Source of the DNA: Bolinopsis microptera
Taxonomy: Eukaryota > Ctenophora > Tentaculata > Lobata > Bolinopsidae
Length of the DNA stretch: 64,000 nucleotides
Assembly (NCBI RefSeq): GCF_026151205.1
Contig: NC_087077.1
Location: 2,482,001 to 2,546,000, forward strand
Direction: 5' to 3'
A program made the position numbers and the translations under genes. The notes under the pieces are model-generated. The model was not told where the DNA came from. It saw only the letters and a list, made by a program, of their open reading frames with translations, and searched no databases. Positions 56,001 through 64,000 of the stretch are shown here, one piece after another (within the stretch, counting starts at the first letter, position 1; each line of letters opens with the position of its first letter).

Positions 56001-59000
56001 CTTTGTACAGTTCTTTATAACCTCTAGAACAGTTCTGGAAAACCAGACTATTTACATTTTGCACAACCTATTTCCAAGCTATCTTGAGCACATCCCCCGC
56101 CCCCCAGGTATGTTTACTGTAAATAACCTCTCTCTCTCTCCCCAGGTATGTTTAGTGTAAGCAACCAGGATGCAGAAGAGAAAGATCCCGATATGTGGAC
56201 CAACTCTTCGTGGCCAGCCCGCAACGCTCCTCCTTTCTCGATCCTGAACAGCTTCATGGAGAGAGCTAACGATGTGTTGGACCTGGTCCAGACCGCGCAG
56301 CACTTCAAGAATCTGGAGAGTGTTGCAGAGATAGGGGGTGTCGGAACAAGAGTCTTGGTGGGTACTGGGTTTTTTAACCTCACTTCATTCTTGATGATAA
56401 CCATTATGTCTATCATGTCATAAACCTTACTTTATCGAACTCTAATACAACTTTTTGATGTTATTGACCCAATTATGATAATCGTGCTAGATAAAGAAGT
56501 AAAAAACGTTTTTTGATGAAAGACATTATGTAAATAACACACCCTGGTCCCCAACAGATACCATTGTGACGGAGATACACGGGAGGTTCGACTCAGCAAT
56601 GAAGAGTTTCATGACACTGACAGAACAGAACGTGCTGGATGTCAGCAAGCAGGACGAGCTCTTCGAACAGGAGTTCTTCGAGTTCCGAGCTCTTGTCCGG
56701 GACTTGGAGAACCAGATGGCTCACGTTATGAGGATATGTTTTGATAGGTGTGCTAACACTTCAGCTCACATCAGACTCTTAGAGGTTAGTTGCGAGTTAT
56801 TTACCAGCTTAATTAATCACCAGGGTAAAAGATAGAGAAATGTGCGATTCCGCAATTTTTATTTTTATTGCAGCCGTATGTTTCAACTGACTAGCTTGCA
56901 AATTATGTTCTCTTGGTCATTTTTGATAAAGCTTTGTTGACCACTGTGCTACTTATGTATGATATCCATACATAAATACTTCAAAGAAAACGTTAACTCA
57001 GAAAAGGGCACATAGCCAGTCAAAACCATGATTATGTTTATGACTGGCTTTGTGGCCTTTTCTGAATTTGCCTTTGAAGTTTAACAAACATCAAATGAAT
57101 GGAAAAGTTCATGTTTTATTGTTTCTGTGTTCCGAGACGATTACAAACTACACTGTAGCTGTTTGTTTCTATTTTTACCGCACACAAGCAAAGTTTTAAT
57201 ACATTATGCGAACAATCCAGCATTGAGCGGCGAGTTTCTGCAAAGAGTGGAGTGACACTGCAACGTGCATGTGTCTGATAGTGCAATCGTGCATAATCCT
57301 ATGATCTGCCAATATAATTATAATATGCTGAATCAATGCAGCTATTAGTATTATACAATTTGAAGCTATGATACGGCGGCTTAGCGGTGTTATTGCCTGT
57401 ACTTGACAGCTAAAAGCTTCTGTAAAATTAAAATTTTCAGATTAAAGAAGAAATTATAATATCAAACCTTGGGCCTGGTTAAAGTAAAGCATGCAATATA
57501 ATGTAGTGGTTGCTATGTAGTGGTTGCTATGTAGTGGTTGCTGGTAAAAAGAGGAACAAATAAATTCCATTATTAATGGATAGTGGGGATATTATCCTCG
57601 TCTTATCGATTGTATTCAGGTATTTGCTGGGGTTAGTGGCAGGGAGAGCGTGCAGCGTGCCTTATCAGACAAACTCTCCAAAATTGTATCAGGTAATAAT
57701 ATCATCCTATTTTAATCATGATTAACATTTTCGTTTAAAATATGATTACACAAGTGAGGTAATCCAAATTATAGTTCTCGAAAAAGACACGTCGATTCCT
57801 CCCAAAAGGTAATATAAACCGGACATGTTACCAGGTATGATGGACGAGGTGTTGGATGTTAAGGATATGTTAGACCGGAACATCTCAGCTCCAAACCACA
57901 AGAACATGCCAGACACAGCGTCCCATATGTGCTGGTTACGGGCACTTAGAGAGAGGATTGTTAAACCTATGGAGAAGCTGAGGGGTACTATACCTGAACT
58001 TCTGAGTAATAATGAGGTGAGTTGCACCGAAAACAAGTCTGGTTAAATGGGTTTTAGATTTGATTTTGAATCAAATAAAACTGTCCAAATAAATCAAATA
58101 AAACTGATTTTGAGGTTTGCCTGGCCTTTGCCTGGTCATTCTTGTTCAATCCTCAGCTGAACAGTCTAACTCTAATACTAATGGACAGTGGTGTCTCACG
58201 CACTGCAGCATACCATGTGAATAGCTTAGAATAGCAGTGAATATTGCACTGCATGACACATTCCATCCCCTGCACTTCAAATATACTAATTTCACGCGTT
58301 CTTACACTCCACTTTCCGTCAAATCAGCTAATATTAGATCGTGCACTGTCTGTATTGGGTCACGTGAGAGTCACGTGTTTCTTATAATATATGTGAATAT
58401 AATATGTGAGCATTATATGTGGATTGAATATATATGTGGACCAGCTTCTGTAAAAAGTATATGGCTGAGATGTGTGGAAAAAGTAAGGCTGTGAATGGTG
58501 GCCTCTATAATATTGGAGCTCCTCACGGCGACATATTTACTGTAGTGAATGAATGGGCTAGTCCAGGGCAACTGCGAAAATTACTGATTGTGCTTGAACA
58601 GGTTGCATTAGATTATCGATTAAAATTATCGTAAGTGCGATTTCGCGTGCAACTTATAGAGGCGAGCGCCCTAAAAGTATTCATCGTGTTATATTTTTCT
58701 TGCAATCCATGAAATGATAATCTATGCTATCTGCTTATCAATTATAGTTGACGGGGTCAAGATCACATTTATTGGTTATCTGTGGCAATGAAAATCACGT
58801 AAAGCATTAGAAGAAGCGCGTGATTTTAACTATAGGTAGTATTAAGACTATGGCATACCTCTTGATCTGCACACTTGTTACAATATATCACCGTTTTATT
58901 ATGTACTTGTTCACCGTTTTGATTCACTTTTTCACCGTTTTTTCACACAGTGTAACACCACCTCATACTTCACAGTTTTGGTTCGTTGACGAAGATTCTG

Positions 59001-62000
59001 TTTACTCGAACAGTTCAATACTAAAAGCAGCATTATACTCCAGCAGCACCATGGATCACCCACCTGTAATGCACCTTCATACTTCCATATCGTTACCTAG
59101 ATTATCAGTTATTTTTAATTACTGAAGTTGTACTTTCATCTCATTTCAATCATTATCATATAACTATTATGTAATTAAATAATGTATTTAAATACGATTT
59201 TAAACAATTCACGGGTCAGACTGGACATGAAATTGTTTCGATAAAAAGCGATAGATCACCAAAATTAGGACTAGTCAGTAGTCAAGAGTTTCAACAAAAC
59301 TCATTAAAACATGATGTGACAGGGCTGGAAGCTGCGTGTACAATACGACACAGTTCTAGCTGACATCGACGAGGCGTTGTCCAGACTGGAGCATGTCTGG
59401 AGGAAGGATATCAAGACAGAGCTCACTTCTAAACTTACCCAGAACTTGTACGTCAACATTGGAGATGGACCCTTGATCAAGGTAGGAGTTAAGTTAGTTT
59501 TCTTATTTGGAACATGTTGAAAGTTCAACTGTAATAAGGTGGCCTCTTTTTTAAGATGTAGGGAGGCTTGATTGATTTGATTCACTATCTTTTACTGTTG
59601 TTTTACTTTTAAGGATTTGTTCATCTTGATGACAAACTAACCAGGTCAATCTGGATCACTCGTTGCTGCTGGTACTGAAGGAGGTACAGTTCATATCAGA
59701 TCCTGACAAGATTCCTGTCACTGTGCAAGCTCTTCTTGACCAAGTGGGTACCATAATTTCTAATGTTTTATAATTGAATCCACCGGGGAAAATTCCGAAA
59801 TGATATTCCTGCCGGAATCGACCGGATATCCGGCTGATACCGGATTAGCCCAGATAATGGACGATTTTAATCCGTTATCGTTTTTTAATAAACACCAGAA
59901 ATTAGCTGACGGATATCAAAATTAAAAGAATTGTAAAAAATATGCTGCTATTTTGGTTTTTTATAATGGTTCATTTATTGACTCTTTATTATTGATAATA
60001 TCAAACGGCCAAAAAGAGTATCAATAGGCCAAAATAATATCAAATGGCCAATAAATGTACTGCTAATGGACGGAATTCAAACTAATCAGCCTACCCCGGG
60101 GCTTGTTATGAGATTATCCTGAACTTGCTTAATCTTTTACATTCCGTAACTTGCTTGATCAAAATGTCATCAAAACATCATAGATAATGGAACCACCACA
60201 TATATACATGTAACGCGTTATTAATTCTATCACGAAACGTCAGTTCCATATTAGCAACAGTGCCGTGTATTTTCTAAGCTGTTGAGAAGGATATCTAATC
60301 TCTAATGACAGTGCTGAGTTACCAATCACATTCCTGACCATCCTCATTTGTATTGTCAAGTTCATTCCTTGTTCGATATCAAATTATCTCATACGGGAGG
60401 AAGTATATTAAATCAGGGTATTTTTGCTATTGTGTTTAGATGACTCCTCGAGGTAGCCTCACCACTCTTAAATCAGGGCATTTCTCAATCTACTCAACTA
60501 AATATTAGGGAAGTTGGTCGTTTAGCTCCGGACAGTCTATGCAACGTCTATGCAACGTCCGTGCAACAACAAAAGAACCGTCTATGCAACGTCTATGCAA
60601 CGTCCCTGCACAATGAACACTCTATGCACACTCCCTGCACGGTCAGTCTATGCAACGTCTATGCAACGTCTATGCAACGTCCCTGCACAGTACCATATGA
60701 ACACCGGCTACTAGCCGGCTACTAGCCGGCTAGTAGCCACTTTTGTAATAACAGCTCCTCAACTTCACATTAACAACCGGCTACTAACCGGCACTTGAAA
60801 AGTGGTCACTAGCCGGCTACTAACCGGCTACTAGCCGGCTAGTGACCACAAAGTGGCTACTAACCGGCTACTAAGCGGTCACTAGCCGGCTATTAGCCGA
60901 GCTCTAAAGCAGACCTATTAGTAGCCGGTTCTAAACCGGCTAGTGACCGGTTAGTAGCCGGTTAGTAGCCACTTGGTGGTTACTAGCCGGTTAGTAGCCG
61001 GTTAGTAGCCGGCTAGTGACCGCTTTCTAAGTGCCGGCTAGTAGCCGGTTTGGAACCGGCTACTAGTAGGTCTGCTTTAGAGCTCGGCTAATAGCCGGCT
61101 AGTGACCGCTTAGTAGCCGGTTAGTAGCCACTTTGTGGTCACTAGCCGGCTAGTAGCCGGTTAGTAGCCGGCTAGTGACCACTTTTCAAGTGCCGGTTAG
61201 TAGCCGGTTGGTAATGTGAAGTTGAGGAGCTGTTATTACAAAAGTGGCTACTAGCCGGCTAGTAGCCGGCTAGTAGCCGGCTAGTAGCCGGTGTTCATAT
61301 GGTACTGTGCAGGGACGTTGCATAGACGTTGCATAGACGTTGCATAGACGTTGCATAGACTGACCGTGCAGGGAGTGTGCATAGAGTGTTCATTGTGCAG
61401 GGACGTTGCATAGACGTTGCATAGACGGTTCTTTTGTTGTTGCATGGACGTTGCATAGACGTTGCATAGACTGTCCGGAGCTAAACGACCAATGCAAGTT
61501 GCCAAATATTATTATCGGATCAAACCGGTGGGACATGTCGTATGACATCGGTTTGACGTATGACACAGGTTTGTCCTATGATCTGACTATTATCTCACTA
61601 ATCATCCCCTCCTGACCTCGTGACTCTGCTAGCTACCATCACGTGACTATGAGATAGTAACTGTATCTCCTCATCATGATACTGGATCATAAACCCAAAT
61701 CTACGATAGAGTAGCATCAAATGGTTTGTACGGAGTACCGTGCCAAATTCGAACGAACAGCGAGTTTAATCTCATAGGCTCGAACAGTAAAATAAGCAAG
61801 TGTGATTAGGACAATAATCGGGTTGATTCCGGTTCTAAAATTGATATCCGGTCTGGTTGAAAAAATCTGATACTAATAAAGTACTAGAATTGATATCTTA
61901 TAATGTTATAGAAATTGCCTAATATTTCGACATGTATCTTTTACCTAAATTCAAACTTTGACTATTGTCTGATATGATCAGTTTCGTAAAAGTACATACA

Positions 62001-63880
62001 ATAATTCAGGTGGATACGAACACTCTGAAAGTGACAGCAGCCAGACTGGAAACCATCGCCACTCACTACAACAAACTCCGCAGTAGGATCAGACCCCACG
62101 AGGAGCAACTCTTTACTGCTAAGATAGCTCAGATTGAGACTTTGTTGAGACAAGGTATTTGCTAAGATAGCTCAGATTGAGACTTTGTTGAGACAAGGTA
62201 TTTACTGCTAAGATAGCTCAGATTGAGACTTTGTTGAGACAAGGTATTTACTGCTAAGATAGCTCAGATTGAGACTTTGTTGAGACAAGGTATTTACTGC
62301 TTAGATAGCTCAGATTGAGACTTTGTTGAGACAGGGTATTTGCTAAGATAGCTCAGATTGAGACTTTGTTGAGACAAGGTATTTGCTAAGATAGCTCTGA
62401 TTAAGACTTTGTTGAGACAGGGTATTTGCTAAGATAACTCAGATTGAGACTTTATTGCTCCCTAACCTAATCTACAGTTGAATCGAACTAGTCTTAGTTT
62501 GTTCTTATAGTTGAGTGTTTGTATTTTAACATAGGCTTTTTCAGGAAAAGAATCTCTAACGTGGAAGAGTCTAGAAACAGATGATTTTATCGAGGAAGCA
62601 ACATCCCTGCTGTTGGAGGACTGCTTCAAGAAGTTACAGGCAGTCCAAGCAGCACAGAGTCAGATAGAAGCTAAGGTGGCACACTGGCATGGGTACTTGT
62701 GTCAGAGCCTCTTTACCAGTGACCAGTCCTGCTTTATTGAGGATTGGATCGTAAAACAGAAAGAGGTTTGTGGAATTTAGATTTTACTTGCCTTCATGCC
62801 TCGTTCAGTTTAATGTCAGAGGGTTGGAGTAACGATCTTTAGGAATCTATATTTCTATTTATTCACCCTTCGAACTCATTATCTACCTGCCTAATATTTT
62901 TATCGGAAGCTAAACATAACGATCATTTAATTCCCTGGTACGTTGAATGATAAGCAGTTTTTAACAGATGTTAATGATGGTCAGGTATCAGAAGGATATG
63001 CAGTGTTAGCCAACATGTACGGAAGTAAGATTAGCAGTGTGGTGAAGGAGGTCCACAAGTTGCTGCAGGTGTCCGAGAACAGTCCAGCTTGGCAGAGTTA
63101 CACTGCTTTCCTTGATAATCTTATCAGCACAGGTAATATAATGTGTGACAGCGTAACACTTTAATAATCGGTGACATTTTCAAACTATGTGACACTTGCA
63201 TTGGCAAGGCTATGCTGCATTCTACCACTCTGTAATACCTTAGAGATAATCTACAATGTGTAACATCATCTCTCTACAGTCTGTAACTGTGTGACACTGT
63301 AACACTGTAACACTGTGTACTGTCACACTGTAACACTTAATTTAAAGTAAATGTTACACACCCCTGGGCCCTGAACCCCACCTTGTCCAGGTCTGGTAGC
63401 AGCAATGAGGGACGCTCTGACACAGCTCTACAACCTGATAGCACTGACTGACCCAGAGGATAAACCTAAGATACTGGTCAGAGTGGAGCTAGTGGGGGGT
63501 ATGGTACAGTATCATCCTCCCATTGATAAGGAGTCTGCTGATATCAGTGTCCAGGCAAGTTGGGTCGTACTTGCTATTTTGTTGTTCTGTTCATTTTTTG
63601 TAGCATTTATTGATTATTCGTAATTATATATTATGGCAATTGCATGATTCCATCACAATACTTTTACTGACATAATTCAAAATGTTCAGGAGATGGTGTT
63701 TAACTGGGTAACCCAGATGGTAGATTACTGCGAGCTGATACCACGTCTGGTTCCAGACTGTGAGTCATACGCCAAGGTTATCGAGCAGACCCCAGAGATT
63801 GTGGACCTCATTAATAGTATCAGGGGTGTCATGGACGATAACCACCAATCCTGCCAGCTACTTCAGGATAATTTCATGAG
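53059..63880 (+). CDS. Axonemal dynein heavy chain, N-terminal tail (partial)
   Basis: Eighteen exons join in phase: 53059-53186, 53409-53748, 53979-54167, 54455-54598, 54792-54918, 55146-55328, 55660-55800, 56146-56361, 56558-56784, 57620-57692, 57835-58016, 59323-59481, 59645-59743, 62010-62154, 62545-62765, 62985-63132, 63391-63554 and 63690-63880, about 1025 residues. Landmarks of the DHC_N1 tail: WEERQSKLNSILEQL, ALTETEDNIMYLKPLEPYL, IWRHSRYYHEPRNF, EIGGVGTRVL, RLLEVFAGVSGR, HKNMPDTASHMCWLRALRER. The tail dimerises and binds intermediate chains; the motor lies downstream of the window. The EIGG-x-GT and RLLEVF signatures indicate an axonemal rather than cytoplasmic chain; the paralogue (DNAH number) was not settled. 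The 63554 donor is GC rather than GT. Confidence 0.85.
55034..55165 (+). repeat. Threefold repeat of a dynein splice acceptor
   Basis: Three copies of tacttttcaaa(a/g)taa..aaaat(g/c)tccag followed by atttg(c/a)tc run in tandem, with AG dinucleotides at 55058-59, 55108-09 and 55144-45. The third is the acceptor of the real exon at 55146; copy 1 also includes the next exon bases ctggagacac. This is the same organisation as the large arrays upstream, at an early stage. Confidence 0.9.
55808..56018 (+). repeat. 12-bp array with acceptor-like units
   Basis: About 17 copies of ctttgtacagt(a/t) begin eight bases after the donor of the dynein exon ending at 55800. Early copies have A and later ones T at the last position. 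Each unit contains ttctttgtacag, a plausible 3' splice site. The intron also carries the duplicated acceptor at 56101-56150. Confidence 0.95.
56101..56159 (+). repeat. Twofold repeat of a dynein splice acceptor
   Basis: ccccaggtatgttta occurs at 56102 and again at 56141. The second copy is the acceptor and first bases of the exon at 56146; the first lies 38 bases upstream, separated by a CT tract. Confidence 0.9.
56979..57080. repeat. MITE-like hairpin
   Basis: The outer acttcaaag/ctttgaagt and inner tcagaaaaggg..catagccagtca/tgactggctttgtggccttttctga pair around a loop of about 12 bases. It lies in the long dynein intron 56785-57619, which otherwise shows only AT-rich sequence and a fourfold ggttgctatgtagt repeat near 57500-57545. 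Confidence 0.8.
58017..59322 (+). other. Dynein intron without recognised content
   Basis: Only short frames are present (for example 58237-58634) and none resembles a dynein segment. A ttttcaccg word recurs three times near 58890-58945. The exons on either side join in phase 0. Confidence 0.6.
60514..61492. mobile_element. Second large foldback element with palindromic-repeat arms
   Basis: The ends ttggtcgtttagctccgg and ccggagctaaacgaccaa are perfect complements 979 bases apart. Both arms continue with gcaacgtctat repeats (outer), then arrays of the self-complementary ccggctagtagccgg (inner), meeting near 61003 almost without a loop. The element is a near-perfect palindrome of about 490-base arms and contains no open frame. 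It sits in dynein intron 59744-62009, whose remaining sequence is featureless apart from several ccggata words near 59810-59850. Confidence 0.9.
62110..62455 (+). repeat. 43-46 bp repeat of a dynein exon end plus splice donor
   Basis: About eight copies of ctaagatagctcagattgag followed by actttgttgagacaag/gtattt. The first copy is the end of the coding exon 62010-62154 and its donor; the others lie in the intron. Copies vary in a short tactg insertion and decay towards 62455. In the exon frame each extra copy reads into a TAA. Confidence 0.95.
63245..63345 (+). repeat. Degenerate tgtaacac repeats
   Basis: Words tgtaacac and tgtgacac recur irregularly in the intron between the dynein exons ending at 63132 and starting at 63391. 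Confidence 0.7.
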
Positions 63881-64000
63881 GTACGAATTTGTTCTTAAAT
63901 TATATTATATCAATTGAGATTGAATTGAGAGTTTTTGTTAATTTAATTTTTGTTCATAATGAGTCGGAATTATTCTCTCTCTGACGACGGGGATCCTTTG

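Noticed and set aside
55755-56064. Repeat frames in the 12-bp array, both strands
   Set aside because: A 12-bp unit without stops is open in several frames at once; there is no start context or similarity to a protein.
58237-58634. Possible dynein exon in the long intron
   Set aside because: The flanking exons join in phase 0 without it and the translation lacks dynein-tail features.

Overview
The window is nuclear DNA from a metazoan. It contains spliced genes with AT-rich GT-AG introns, extracellular modules typical of animals (sushi/CCP, PAN, F5/8C-like fucolectin, ephrin-receptor-like), a centrosomal protein (CEP78), an axonemal dynein heavy chain and short TTAGGG stretches. The module mix and base composition suggest a marine invertebrate, possibly an early-branching one, but the sequence alone does not name the phylum.

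Layout. 1-771: the last two readable exons of a secreted sushi-like gene. 3835-43491 (+): a very large mosaic extracellular protein starting with a signal peptide. It runs through PAN-like and Ig-like modules, four [fucolectin-like + Cys-rich] units, an ephrin-receptor-like repeat, two copies of an unknown module each followed by CCP and fucolectin-like domains, nine CCP exons in a row, then alternating CCP and short follistatin-like modules, and a basic tail that may or may not belong to it. Almost all its exons are bounded by phase-1 introns, as expected for exon shuffling. 43.5-47.3 kb: repeat-rich intergenic DNA. 47331-50806 (-): an intact retroelement encoding PHD finger, reverse transcriptase and a nuclease-like domain, flanked by a 13-bp target duplication. 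50997-52496 (+): CEP78 with no intron in its coding region. 53059-63880 (+): 18 exons for the N-terminal tail of an axonemal dynein heavy chain, continuing past the window.

The most striking structure is a recurring kind of tandem repeat. At least five arrays in two unrelated genes have a unit that is itself an exon/intron junction: a 33-bp array carrying a splice donor (18 copies), a 57-bp array carrying an acceptor and the start of a CCP exon (about 183 copies, 10.3 kb), a 39-bp array carrying an acceptor and the start of another CCP exon (56 copies), a threefold acceptor repeat and an approximately eightfold donor repeat in the dynein gene. A twofold acceptor repeat also occurs there. In the acceptor arrays the last copy is the one joined to the complete exon; in the donor arrays the first copy is. 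This suggests repeated duplication seeded at splice sites, giving the spliceosome dozens to hundreds of near-identical sites.

Mobile DNA also includes a 5'-truncated R2-type LINE (5.35-7.56 kb), two large foldback elements whose arms are built of short palindromic repeats (15.74-17.73 kb and 60.51-61.49 kb), a 0.8-kb element with about 120-bp inverted repeats, and two related roughly 100-bp MITEs with 8-9 bp target duplications. All exon boundaries come from reading splice signals, phase and protein continuity by eye; no transcript evidence was available.
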